Source: Rhizobium sp. R711
GTDB lineage: Bacteria > Pseudomonadota > Alphaproteobacteria > Rhizobiales > Rhizobiaceae
Assembly (NCBI RefSeq): GCF_002211365.1
Contig: NZ_LOKZ01000002.1
Span: 1-64,000, forward strand
DNA length: 64,000 nt
Direction: 5' to 3'
In this document: positions 33,905 through 42,614 of the stretch, piece after piece
Layout: each line of letters opens with the position of its first letter
Position numbering within the stretch: position 1 is the first letter of the stretch
Notes under the pieces: model-generated
The model's input: the letters and a program-made list of their open reading frames with translations, nothing else
Told to the model about the DNA's origin: nothing
Database searches by the model: none
Made by a program: the position numbers and the translations under genes

Positions 33905-34542
33905 CGCGGCACTCCCGGAAGAGAGCGCTCGATAAGATCGCCGGCAAGCGCGACGATCCAGTTGATGACGAGATAGATAAGGCCCGCGGCCGCAAATATC
34001 TGCAGCGGCAGGAAGGTGCTGCCGGCGAGATCCTGCGCCATGCGCGTCAATTCGATGACGCCGACGACGGAAACCAGCGACGACGCCTTGAGGATCAGGA
34101 TTGCCTCGTTGACCAGCGCCGGAAAGGTCAGCCTGAGCGCGATTGGCGCCTTGATGCGCCGGAAGATCTGGCCCGGTGTCAGGCCAACCATTTCGGCGGA
34201 TTCCACGAGACCGATCGGGACGCTGGCAAATCCGCCGCGCATGTTTTCTGCCTGGTAGGCGGCTGTGCACAGTGAGAGGCCGATGATCGCAGCGACGATG
34301 CTCGGCACGTTCAGCCCGATCGCGGGCAACATGTTGTAGATCAACAGCAGCTGCACGAGCAGAGGAACGCCGCGGAAGAAACTGATGAAAATTTGTGCGG
34401 GAATGACGAAGGGCGCCTTCTTCGACAGCAGCATGCCCGACAGAAGGATTGCGATTGCAAAGCCGATCAAAATGGAGACGACACTTATCAGCACCGTGTA
34501 GATCGACGCATAGAGAAGCAATTCAAAGAGTTTGATGGACAT
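33901..34542 (-). CDS. polar amino-acid ABC transporter permease 1 (HisQ/GlnP type)
   Basis: The 213-residue permease has about five membrane helices and the EAA loop ESAEMVGLTPGQIFRRIKAPIA. RGVPLLVQLLLIYNMLP is the usual family sequence after the second helix. It pairs with the next gene product to form the channel. It is separated from the binding-protein gene by 88 bases that contain a 12-pair stem-loop. Confidence 0.88.
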   Translation of the reverse strand: MSIKLFELLLYASIYTVLISVVSILIGFAIAILLSGMLLSKKAPFVIPAQIFISFFRGVPLLVQLLLIYNMLPAIGLNVPSIVAAIIGLSLCTAAYQAENMRGGFASVPIGLVESAEMVGLTPGQIFRRIKAPIALRLTFPALVNEAILILKASSLVSVVGVIELTRMAQDLAGSTFLPLQIFAAAGLIYLVINWIVALAGDLIERSLPGVPR

Positions 34543-34587
34543 GTCCGGCTTTTGCCCGCCTGGCTGTCATAGAGGCAAATGGCGTCT

Positions 34588-34616
34588 TCGATTGCGCCCC
34601 GACCGGGCGCAATCGA
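34588..34616 (-). terminator. intercistronic stem-loop between binding-protein and permease genes
   Basis: TCGATTGCGCCC (34588-34599) and GGGCGCAATCGA (34605-34616) are perfect 12-base complements around a five-base loop. It lies between the binding-protein stop and the first permease start on the minus strand. There is no T-tract, so it probably protects or attenuates the transcript rather than ending it. Confidence 0.6.
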
Positions 34617-34630
34617 TGATCGGTCTACAG

Positions 34631-35458
34631 TCAGAACGCAGGATCCTTGACCGCATCGGGCGTGTCGAAGGTGGCGCCAAACCACTTCTTCTGCAGCTCG
34701 GCCATACGGCCGTCCGCCTTGATCTTCAAAAGTGCTGCATCGATAGCGTCCATCAGCGGCCCGTGATCGGCATCCTTCAGGCCGATGAAACCGAAATAGG
34801 ACTTCTTGCCGAACGGCGGCAGGACGACTTCGAAGGTTCCCTCCCGCTGCTTGGCGACGAAAGCGATATTCGGCAAAGAGTTGGCAACGCCAGCAATACG
34901 ACCAGCTGCGAGATCAGCATAGGATTCGGTGAAGGCGGGGTATTCGCGGATGTCCACCTTCGAAGGCAGGGTTGCCGAAAATTCCTTCAGCTGATCGAGC
35001 TGTGAAGTCGCCTTGCCAACGCCAATCGTCTTGCCGGCGATGTCCTCGGGCTTGCTGATCGTCGTGTCACCGGCCTTCTTCAGGATCGCGATGGTCGCTT
35101 CGGCAATCGGGGGCGTGAAGCGATAACGCTCCAGGCGCTTCTTGGTGATGGTCGCAGGGCCGGCAACGACGTCGAACTTCCCAGCTTCAAGCGCCGGGAA
35201 CACGCCGTCCCAAGGAAGAGCTACCCATTCGATCTTGACCCCGAGCTCCTTGCCGATTTCGGCAAAAAGATCAACGTTCAAACCAGCGTGCTCGCCGGCA
35301 TCGATAAAATCAAAGGGCGCAAAGGCGGTTTCCGTACCGACTTTCAGCGTGCCCGCTGCCTTGACGGCGGCAAGCGTGTCGGCCGCATGCGCCGACAGGG
35401 TCGCCCCGACCAGAAAGGCGGCGCCGACGAGGCCCTTAAGCAGTGAACGTGCGATCAT
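34631..35458 (-). CDS. amino-acid ABC transporter substrate-binding protein
   Basis: The 275-residue protein has a Sec signal peptide (MIARSLLKGLVGAAFLVGATLSAHA, about 25 residues; cleavage after AHA) and a family-3 solute-binding fold starting with LKVGTETAFAPFDFI. An LNVDLFAEIGKELGVKIEWV strand-helix follows. It binds an amino acid or related small organic solute in the periplasm. The start at 35458 is preferred, with GGAGAG nine bases upstream. Ligand unknown; linkage to an LLM monooxygenase suggests a substituted amino acid. Confidence 0.85.
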   Translation of the reverse strand: MIARSLLKGLVGAAFLVGATLSAHAADTLAAVKAAGTLKVGTETAFAPFDFIDAGEHAGLNVDLFAEIGKELGVKIEWVALPWDGVFPALEAGKFDVVAGPATITKKRLERYRFTPPIAEATIAILKKAGDTTISKPEDIAGKTIGVGKATSQLDQLKEFSATLPSKVDIREYPAFTESYADLAAGRIAGVANSLPNIAFVAKQREGTFEVVLPPFGKKSYFGFIGLKDADHGPLMDAIDAALLKIKADGRMAELQKKWFGATFDTPDAVKDPAF

Positions 35459-35681
35459 GATTGTCATCTCTCCAGTTTCCACACCCGCCAGGATGCGTTC
35501 GAGTTCCCGATTTTTAGTCCCGTGCGCGGACGTCTGCGATCCGCTTTTGACTATACAAATAGATATGCGCTAGCCTAGGGTGTCAATGTCAAAGTCGACG
35601 AACGCAATTTTTGTGCCGGACGGCTTCCTGCCGGCGTAATTTCGCGGTTGCGTTTTTTGGTCGGCAGCGCGATGAGGCCGT

Positions 35682-36413
35682 GTGTTGGAGCCAATTTATC
35701 TTCAGATATTCAAAGACATCGAGGCGAAGATCCTGAGCGGAGACTGGCGTCCAGGTGATCGGATACCGAGAGAGCATGACCTCATCAATGACTACGCGTG
35801 CTCGCGCATGACGGTGAGCAAGGCGCTGACGGCACTCGTCGAGCGCGGGCTTGTCGTGCGCAAGCGCAAAACCGGTTCATTCGTCGCCTCGCCGCAGATC
35901 GACCGTACCGTCATGGACATCCAGGATATCGGCACCGAGGCAATGCTGGCGGGCCACGAGCACCGCTATGAGATCCTGACGCGAACGATAGAGACCCTGG
36001 GGCCCATCGAGGCTCGCCGGCTGGGCAGCACGTCGGGAGCCGAAATCCTCAGAATTCAGTGTCTGCACATTCTCGACGGAAAGCCCACTGCAATCGAGCG
36101 ACGCATCATCCTTTTGGATACCGTACCGCTTGCCAGAAACGAGAGTTTTGCAGCCGTACCACCGGCACAATGGCTGCTGTCGCAAGTGCCCTGGTCTAAG
36201 GCCAAACATGTGATACGGGCTGTCGCAGCCGACGCGGTGACCGCACGCATGCTGGCGATCGACCGTGGCGAGCCCTGCCTCACCCTCATTCGTCAGACGT
36301 GGCAGAATGAGCGCATGGTGACGTATGTCGAGATCACGCATCCCGGAGATCGCTTCCAATTTGCTGGCATATTTCATCCGGCCGATAAGCCTGCGTCACG
36401 ACGAGAGCCATAG
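35682..36413 (+). CDS. GntR-family regulator, HutC-like
   Basis: The 243-residue protein has an N-terminal winged helix (PIYLQIFKDIEAKILSGDW...SRMTVSKALTALVERGLV) and a UTRA ligand domain (RYEILTRTIETLGPIEARRL...LHILDGKPTAIERRIILLD), matching the HutC subfamily. The start is GTG. It is divergent from the amino-acid importer operon and directly upstream of a LysR gene, so it probably represses the importer. No hut genes are present here, so the HutC name reflects family only. Confidence 0.87.
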   Translation: MLEPIYLQIFKDIEAKILSGDWRPGDRIPREHDLINDYACSRMTVSKALTALVERGLVVRKRKTGSFVASPQIDRTVMDIQDIGTEAMLAGHEHRYEILTRTIETLGPIEARRLGSTSGAEILRIQCLHILDGKPTAIERRIILLDTVPLARNESFAAVPPAQWLLSQVPWSKAKHVIRAVAADAVTARMLAIDRGEPCLTLIRQTWQNERMVTYVEITHPGDRFQFAGIFHPADKPASRREP

Positions 36414-36423
36414 TGGGGATGCG

Positions 36424-37362
36424 TTGAGCGACGAACAGATATTCCGGGGAATTCCCCTCAAAGGTCTGCAGGCATTCGAAGCGGTCGGGCGCTGTGGGAG
36501 CGTAATGGCAGCTGCCGCCGAGCTCGACGTATCTCCGGGCGCTATTAGCCAGCAGATACGCAAGATCGAGAGCTTTCTTGGCATCACTCTTGTGGAACGA
36601 AGCGGCCGGACTGTCGAGCTGACGCAATGGGGTCGTCTTTACCACCGCGAAATATCGAAGGCGTTTGAGCAATTTGCGCTCGCCCAACAGGTCCTGGAGC
36701 GTGCCCGCAACGAAAATGCGCTGGTTCTGAGTGCACTGTCGTCGGTTGTCAACAAATGGATTGGCAGGCGCATTTTCGACTGGCAGGCCCTGCATCCCGA
36801 TGCGCATGTGCGCGTGACCGGTCGCGACAAGGAGCCACGAATGGGCTTCGACGAAGTCGATTTCCGCGTCAGTTACGGTTCGGACGTCGTGCAGCACGAC
36901 CACTATGCCGAGCTGTTTCGCGACTGGGTCGTTCCCGCTTGCTCCCCTGCCCTGGTCGGCGACAAAGGGCTGGCGGCCGCCGATCTCATGTCCTACCCGC
37001 TGCTGCATGTCGAATGGGAACGGCATTTCACACCCTATCCCAGCTGGGCCGAATTTGCTGCAAAGGTCGGATTGAGTTTCAAGGGTCCGCCCTCCGGCTT
37101 GTCCTTTACCCTGTCGAGCAGCGCCATAGATGCTGCCGTCAACAAGCGCGGCATCGTGCTTGCACAGATGTCGATGATTGCCGACGAATTGGAAGCGCAG
37201 ACATTGGTCATCCCGATCGATATCAGAATGCCGCTGCGCGAGAGCTATTTCCTCGCCTGGGACCGCTCAGCACTGCAAAAGCCCTATGGTCTGGAGTTTC
37301 GCGATTGGCTCATTGCCATCTCGCGGCGGCAGGCGCAGATCTCTGCACCGGCGACACTTTAG
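36424..37362 (+). CDS. LysR-family transcriptional regulator (GcvA-like)
   Basis: The protein has about 312 residues: a winged HTH near the start (LKGLQAFEAVGRCGSVMAAA...SPGAISQQIRKIESFLG) and a type-2 periplasmic-binding-like effector domain. The sequence LKGLQAFEAVGR is typical of the GcvA/AmpR-like group. I chose TTG at 36424 because GGGGA lies five bases upstream and the domain begins there; a longer frame from 36325 overlaps the GntR gene. It lies between the GntR gene and the LLM monooxygenase gene and probably activates the latter. Confidence 0.85.
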   Translation: MSDEQIFRGIPLKGLQAFEAVGRCGSVMAAAAELDVSPGAISQQIRKIESFLGITLVERSGRTVELTQWGRLYHREISKAFEQFALAQQVLERARNENALVLSALSSVVNKWIGRRIFDWQALHPDAHVRVTGRDKEPRMGFDEVDFRVSYGSDVVQHDHYAELFRDWVVPACSPALVGDKGLAAADLMSYPLLHVEWERHFTPYPSWAEFAAKVGLSFKGPPSGLSFTLSSSAIDAAVNKRGIVLAQMSMIADELEAQTLVIPIDIRMPLRESYFLAWDRSALQKPYGLEFRDWLIAISRRQAQISAPATL

Positions 37363-37458
37363 AAAAACTAAAACGGAAGCCAGCATCGCGATATTGATGA
37401 AAAAAGTCGCGTGGCGCTACCTTGGGCAATCACGGATCAGAGCCTGCGGGAGAATGTC

Positions 37459-38811
37459 ATGGCGCGTACCGACAAGATGAAACTGGGCACCTTCGTCTAC
37501 ACGTTCGGCTTTCATCCAGCCTCCTGGCTGCACCCGGCCAGCAACGTGAACGGCGCCAACGATTTCAGCCACCTCCTCGATGTCGCCAAACGATCAGAAG
37601 CGGCGAAGTTCGATTTCATGTTCATGGCCGACTCTCCGGCTGCAGCAGTCGGCGACCCGGATGCTCTCGCCCGCATTCCGACCAAGATGAACCGTTTCGA
37701 ACCCTTGTCCCTGCTCGCCGCCCTGTCGGTGACGACGGAAAACCTCGGGCTCGTCGCCACCGTCTCGACCAGCTACTACGAGCCCTACAACGTCGCCCGG
37801 CTATTTGCCTCGATCGACCATCTGAGCCATGGGCGAGCGTGCTGGAACGTCGTCACCTCGGACCACGACGAGACGGGCTACAATTTCAATCGCGAGGGGC
37901 TGGATCCGCACGCCTTGCGCTACGAGCGCGGCAACGAGTTTTTAGACGTCGTCCTTGGTCTCTGGGACAGTTTCGAGGACGGCGCGCTGCTGCTCGATCG
38001 TGAGAGCGGCGTCTACTATGACAAGAGCAAGCACCACGCGCTCAATCACAGGGGCAAGCACTTCCAGGTGCGCGGACCGCTCAACATTGCGCGGTCGCCG
38101 CAGGGTCGGCCCGTCATCGCACAGGCAGGCGGTTCCGAACCCGGCATGGACATGGCGGCACGCACAGCCGAGATCGTCTTCAGCCTCGCCTCGAACATCG
38201 ACCGAAACCGCGCATTCTACGAAAACGTCAAGGGTCGTATGCCCGCCTACGGACGCAATCCTGATGACCTCAAGATCATGCCGGGTGTTGTCTTAAATGT
38301 CGGCGAAACGGAGGCCGAGGCTCAGGCCAAGGTCAACTACCTCATCGACAAGATGCATCCGGACGTTGGTCGCTTGATGCTTTCCGAGTTTCTCGAGGCC
38401 GACCTGCGCGGCGTGCCGTTGGACAAGCCGTTTCCGATGGATCGACTGCCGACTGCGCCCAAGGGGTCGCGGGCGCTGTTCGAAGAGCTCACCGATTTCG
38501 TCAAGAGCGGGCGGACAGTCGGTGAGTTGGTGCGTCACTATGCCGAAAAGCACACGGGCAACGGCATCACCGGCACACCGACCCAGATTGCCGACTTCAT
38601 GGAAGAGTGGTTTAATTCCCGTGCGGCGGACGGCTTCATCCTGATGTTCCCGACACTTCCCTCGAGCCTCGACGATTTCGTGACGCTGGTCCTTCCTGAA
38701 TTGCGCCGGCGCGGGCTCTTCCGAGAAGAATATGAAGGCAAGACGCTACGGGAGAACCTCGGCCTTTCAATGCCAACCAATCGTTTCGCCAAGGCACAAG
38801 CCGCGGGCTAA
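37459..38811 (+). CDS. LLM-class flavin-dependent monooxygenase (NtaA/SnaA/DszA family)
   Basis: The 450-residue protein begins KLGTFVYTFGFHPASWLHP, the family's TIM-barrel start, and contains the FMN-binding-type NVVTS segment, GKHFQVRGPLN, and IAQAGGSEPGMDMAA. This is the NtaA/SnaA/DszA/YtnJ group, which uses reduced FMN from a partner reductase to cleave C-N, C-S or similar bonds. The flavin reductase gene follows 15 bases later. ATG at 37459 follows GGGAG. Adjacent importer and regulators suggest the substrate is an imported substituted amino acid, for example an S- or N-modified one; this is inference. Confidence 0.87.
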   Translation: MARTDKMKLGTFVYTFGFHPASWLHPASNVNGANDFSHLLDVAKRSEAAKFDFMFMADSPAAAVGDPDALARIPTKMNRFEPLSLLAALSVTTENLGLVATVSTSYYEPYNVARLFASIDHLSHGRACWNVVTSDHDETGYNFNREGLDPHALRYERGNEFLDVVLGLWDSFEDGALLLDRESGVYYDKSKHHALNHRGKHFQVRGPLNIARSPQGRPVIAQAGGSEPGMDMAARTAEIVFSLASNIDRNRAFYENVKGRMPAYGRNPDDLKIMPGVVLNVGETEAEAQAKVNYLIDKMHPDVGRLMLSEFLEADLRGVPLDKPFPMDRLPTAPKGSRALFEELTDFVKSGRTVGELVRHYAEKHTGNGITGTPTQIADFMEEWFNSRAADGFILMFPTLPSSLDDFVTLVLPELRRRGLFREEYEGKTLRENLGLSMPTNRFAKAQAAG

Positions 38812-38826
38812 CCAGGGAGAGAACGG

Positions 38827-39354
38827 ATGCCAGAGGTGACAACCCGACCTGTCGTCGATCAATCTGTGTTCAAGCTGTCGATGCGGTATCTGGCCGGGGC
38901 GGTCAGCGTCGTCACCGTTGGTGAAGGCGAAGAACGGACAGGCTTTACCGCGACATCGGTATCTTCCCTATCGGCAGATCAGCCCTCGGTAATCGTCAGC
39001 CTCAATCGCAAATCGTCTTCCTGGCCTGTGGTCGAGCGGTATCGCCGCTTCTGCGTGAACGTGCTTACCGCCGACCAGCAGCACATCGCACAATCCTTCG
39101 CCGGGTTCGACGGACGGCGCGGTATCGAGCGCTATCAGGACGCGCAATGGCATAGTCTTTCGACCGGAACGTCGGCGCTAAAGGACGCGCTGACCGTTCT
39201 CGACTGCGAACTGGAAACGGTACTCAACCACCATTCGCACGCGATCCTTATCGGTCGCGTTTGTGCGATCGAAACGCGCGAGGATGTTTTGCCACTGCTT
39301 TACTGGCGTGGCGGCTACCGACGACTATCGGGCGAGGCTGGCATTCGCGCCTGA
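38827..39354 (+). CDS. flavin reductase (NtaB-like)
   Basis: The 175-residue protein matches the flavin reductase-like split-barrel fold: MRYLAGAVSVVTVGEGEERTGF near the start, TATSVSSLSADQPSVIVSLN (the FMN-binding loop), FCVNVLTADQQ and FAGFDG...RY. It reduces FMN with NAD(P)H and supplies it to the monooxygenase encoded upstream, from which it is separated by 15 bases. It converges on the ureohydrolase gene. Confidence 0.88.
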   Translation: MPEVTTRPVVDQSVFKLSMRYLAGAVSVVTVGEGEERTGFTATSVSSLSADQPSVIVSLNRKSSSWPVVERYRRFCVNVLTADQQHIAQSFAGFDGRRGIERYQDAQWHSLSTGTSALKDALTVLDCELETVLNHHSHAILIGRVCAIETREDVLPLLYWRGGYRRLSGEAGIRA

Positions 39355-39368
39355 TGAACGCCAGGCAA

Positions 39369-40340
39369 TCAGGCGCCCGCAGCGTTGCGCCGATCCCCGA
39401 TCTGCTTGGCAATGACGCAAAGAAGTTCGAACATCATCGTGGCACCGGCAAGCGCCGTCATGCCAACCAGGTCGAATGGCGGCGAGACCTCGACCACGTC
39501 GGCGCCGACGATATCAACTCCGGCAAGCAGCCTGATCATTTGCTGTGCCTCCCGCGTCGTGAAGCCGCCCGCCTCCGGCGTTCCGGTTCCGGGCGCCATT
39601 GATGGATCGATGCTGTCGATATCAAAGGTAACGTAGGTCGGCAGGCCACGCGCGATCTCTCGCGCCTCCCGCATCACATCTTGCGCGCCGCGGCTGACAA
39701 ACTCCTCCATATAGATGATCCGCACGCCCCGCTCTTTCGCCCAGTCGTGCTCGCCTGGATCGTAGATCGAGCCGCGAATTCCGATCTGAACAATTCGTTT
39801 CGGGTCGAGCAGTCCCTCCTCGATCGCACGACGAAACGGCGTTCCGTGCGTGTAAGGATTGTCGCCGAAGTAACGATCGTTGGTGTCGGAGTGTGCGTCG
39901 AAATGGATCAGTCCGAGGGGCCGGTTCTTGGCGACCGCACGCAACACGGGGAGCGTCGTCAAATGGTCGCCGCCCACCGACAACGGAATGGCACCGGCAG
40001 CGACAATCTCGTTCATGCCGCTTTCAATGCGTTTGAGACCGTCCATAAGATCGATTGGGTTGACCGAGAGGTCGCCGACATCGGCGACATTCGCGATACT
40101 GAACGGCTCTGTCCCTGAGACGTGATGCACACGCCGCATCAGGCTCGACTGATTGCGAACTTCCCGCGGCCCGTGGCGTGCGCCTGCCCTGTTCGTTGTT
40201 CCGCCGTCCCAGGGGATTCCCACAAGCGCGATATCAAGCCCGACTGCGGTCTGCACCGCTGGCAGACGCATGAAGGTCGAATGCCCGGCGAAGCGCGGAA
40301 CGTCTGCAGCATCAACTGGTTGAAAGAAAGTTCCCCTCAT
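39369..40340 (-). CDS. agmatinase/guanidino-acid ureohydrolase (arginase family), copy 1
   Basis: The 323-residue enzyme has all Mn ligands of the ureohydrolase family: GGDH (PLSVGGDHLTTLPV), DAHSDTND, and DIDSIDPSMAPGTGTPE. It hydrolyses a guanidino compound to urea plus an amine. The ATG at 40340 (AGGA upstream) is preferred to a longer frame. It is beside an aldehyde dehydrogenase and Pot-type transporter genes, so agmatine or a guanidinobutyrate-type substrate is likely. A second, divergent family member is encoded at 47749-48813. Confidence 0.87.
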   Translation of the reverse strand: MRGTFFQPVDAADVPRFAGHSTFMRLPAVQTAVGLDIALVGIPWDGGTTNRAGARHGPREVRNQSSLMRRVHHVSGTEPFSIANVADVGDLSVNPIDLMDGLKRIESGMNEIVAAGAIPLSVGGDHLTTLPVLRAVAKNRPLGLIHFDAHSDTNDRYFGDNPYTHGTPFRRAIEEGLLDPKRIVQIGIRGSIYDPGEHDWAKERGVRIIYMEEFVSRGAQDVMREAREIARGLPTYVTFDIDSIDPSMAPGTGTPEAGGFTTREAQQMIRLLAGVDIVGADVVEVSPPFDLVGMTALAGATMMFELLCVIAKQIGDRRNAAGA

Positions 40341-40423
40341 CGTTCGTCCTGCGTTTGCAATTGCCGCTGCGCAATGTGCGATGCTCATGTCGCGCGCGCA
40401 AGCCCATGTATTCACCACACCGA

Positions 40424-41857
40424 TCAGGCAGCATCAGGACGGTGAAGGGTCTTGACCTCAAGGAAGTCCTCAAGTCCGAATATACCGCCTTCTCGTCCGT
40501 TGCCCGATTGCTTGTAGCCCCCGAAGGGGCTTCCATAACGATGCGGCGCACCGTTTATATGGACCATCCCGGCCCTGAGCCTTGCCGCTACGCGTTCGGC
40601 ACGAGCAGGGTCGCCGGTCTGGATATAGGCAGCCAGTCCGTAGCTCGTGTCGTTGGCGATCGCGATCGCCTCCTCCTCGGTGTCGAACGGCATCATGGCC
40701 AGCACCGGCCCGAATATCTCCTCACGGGCAATGCGCATGTCATTGTTGACGTCGGCGAAAATCGTCGGCCTGACGAAATAGCCGGTCTCGAAGCCCTCCG
40801 GCTTGCCAGACCCGCCGACGAGAACGCGCGCACCCTCGGCAATACCCGCATTGATCAATGACTGTACCCGAGCGAACTGGAGGTCGCTGACAAGCGGGCC
40901 GATGTGGCTGCCTTCTTCTGCGGGACTACCGACCCTGGCCTCACGACCGACACGCAAGGCGATCTCGACAGCCTTGTCATAGACCGACGTCTGAACGAGG
41001 AGGCGGCTCGGTGCATCGCAGGACTGGCCCGAATTGTTGAAACATTCAAGCACGCTTCCGATGATGCGGTCCTCAAGATCAGCGTCCTCGAATACGAGGT
41101 TGGGGGACTTCCCGCCGAGTTCAAGTGTTACCCGTTTGACTGTGTCGGCCGCGTCCTTGCTGACGGCAATGCCGGCCCGGGTCGAACCGGTAAAGGACAT
41201 CATGTCCACATCCCTGTGCCTCGAAAGTGCGGCACCGGCATTAACGCCATCGCCGTTCACGAGGTTGAAGGTGCCGGCGGGGAAGCCGGCTTCATGTATC
41301 ATCTCCGCATAGAGCATGGCGTTGAGCGGTGTGAACTCGGACGGCTTCAGTACGCAGGTCGAGCCTGTGGCCAGCGCCGGAACCACTTTCAGTGCTATTT
41401 GGTTGATCGGCCAGTTCCAGGGAGTGACAAGACCGCAAACGCCGATCGGCTCGCGCAAGACAACGTCGCCGTTCGCCAATGCGTCGCGTGTCTTCAGCCG
41501 CCTCAGCGCATCGATGAAACCCTGCAAATGCCCAACTCCAACGTCGGCCTGCTGCTGGCGGCTCATGGTAATCGGCGCGCCGAGCTCGAGCGTGATCGTC
41601 TGCGCCATCTCTTCGTAGCGGCGCTTGTAGATCTCAAGCAATCTCTCCAACAGCGCCAGGCGTTCCTCGACGCTCGTGCGGCTGTAGCTCGAAAACGCCT
41701 TCTTCGCAGCTGTGACCGCGCGATCGATATCGGCGGCCGTGCCCATCGAAATCACAGCCACCGGCTGTTCGGTCGCAGGATTGACGACCTTAAGATCATT
41801 CGCTGCCAGCGGCGCTACCCACTCGCCATTGATGTAGAATTTGCGCTTGTCGAGCAT
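40424..41857 (-). CDS. aldehyde dehydrogenase
   Basis: The 477-residue NAD(P)-dependent enzyme has the Rossmann motif FTGSTRAGIAVSKDAA, the catalytic Glu in VTLELGGKSP and the catalytic Cys in NNSGQSCDAPSR, with PWNWPINQIALKVVPAL earlier. It should oxidise an aminoaldehyde to an acid. Its operon position, 14 bases before the MBL gene's end and within the polyamine-type cluster, supports 4-aminobutanal/4-guanidinobutanal-like substrates, but many aldehydes are possible. Confidence 0.88.
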   Translation of the reverse strand: MLDKRKFYINGEWVAPLAANDLKVVNPATEQPVAVISMGTAADIDRAVTAAKKAFSSYSRTSVEERLALLERLLEIYKRRYEEMAQTITLELGAPITMSRQQQADVGVGHLQGFIDALRRLKTRDALANGDVVLREPIGVCGLVTPWNWPINQIALKVVPALATGSTCVLKPSEFTPLNAMLYAEMIHEAGFPAGTFNLVNGDGVNAGAALSRHRDVDMMSFTGSTRAGIAVSKDAADTVKRVTLELGGKSPNLVFEDADLEDRIIGSVLECFNNSGQSCDAPSRLLVQTSVYDKAVEIALRVGREARVGSPAEEGSHIGPLVSDLQFARVQSLINAGIAEGARVLVGGSGKPEGFETGYFVRPTIFADVNNDMRIAREEIFGPVLAMMPFDTEEEAIAIANDTSYGLAAYIQTGDPARAERVAARLRAGMVHINGAPHRYGSPFGGYKQSGNGREGGIFGLEDFLEVKTLHRPDAA

Positions 41858-41870
41858 GTCTTCACTCCCG

Positions 41871-42605
41871 TCAGATCTTCTTGTGTCTTTCGTTCAGCCA
41901 ATCCGTGATCAGCTGGCGGTATCGCTCGCCGCTGAAGCTCGGAAAATGCCCGCCATGCACGACACGGGCCGGTATCGTCAAAAGCCGCTCCATCGAGGCA
42001 AGATAATCGGCCGCGTTGGAATGATAGGCGTCCTCGATCAGCGGCCCGTCGTAGAGAATATCACCAGAGATGAGGGTTTGCGTCCTCGCTTCCCAAAGTG
42101 CGATGCCACCGGGCGAGTGGCCGGGGGTATGGACGACCTCGAAGCGCCGGTCGCCAAGATCGATGACATCTCCGTCCTCCAGAATACGCGTCGCCGGCGC
42201 CTTCTTCACGCCATAGCATTTCGAGCAATAGGGTTCGGGTGGCAATGCGTCGAAGATGTCATCGGTGACGTAGGGGTCGGCAAGCGTGTTCGTCCGCGTC
42301 GGATTGGCAATGAGGTCGGCTTCCGCTGAATGGACCGCGCGGCACTCGAACTCGTGATGGCAGCCAATATGGTCGAAGTGGGTGTGGCTTGCGACCGCAA
42401 TCAGATCCCGCTCGGTGACCAGGGGCACCCATTCGCGTAGCGACACAACGCCCATACCGCTGTCGACAAGCAAATCGCGATCGCGCCCGCGAACGTGCCA
42501 GACATTGCAGCGGTAGAACTCCTGGATGAAAGGCTCGGAAATGAGAGTGACGTCGTCCGCCAGCCGTTTCACCTGATACCATTTGTCCGGGGTCACGCGT
42601 TCCAT
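41871..42605 (-). CDS. MBL-fold metallohydrolase
   Basis: The 244-residue protein has the metal motif HTHFDHIG (HxHxDH), then VVHTPGHSPGGIALW (third His), SGDILYDG (bridging Asp) and VVHGGHFPSF (last His). This is a complete dinuclear metal site of the glyoxalase-II/lactonase-like group. The hydrolysed ester, thioester or lactone is unknown. It lies between the aldehyde dehydrogenase gene and the ABC transporter genes, on the same strand, so it may act on an intermediate of the same pathway. Confidence 0.86.
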   Translation of the reverse strand: MERVTPDKWYQVKRLADDVTLISEPFIQEFYRCNVWHVRGRDRDLLVDSGMGVVSLREWVPLVTERDLIAVASHTHFDHIGCHHEFECRAVHSAEADLIANPTRTNTLADPYVTDDIFDALPPEPYCSKCYGVKKAPATRILEDGDVIDLGDRRFEVVHTPGHSPGGIALWEARTQTLISGDILYDGPLIEDAYHSNAADYLASMERLLTIPARVVHGGHFPSFSGERYRQLITDWLNERHKKI

Positions 42606-42614
42606 GGTGTGAGC

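Noticed and set aside
35546-35570. Possible HutC/GntR operator near TTGACTATACAAATAGATATG
   Set aside because: The half-sites are too imperfect to support a specific call; may simply be promoter sequence.
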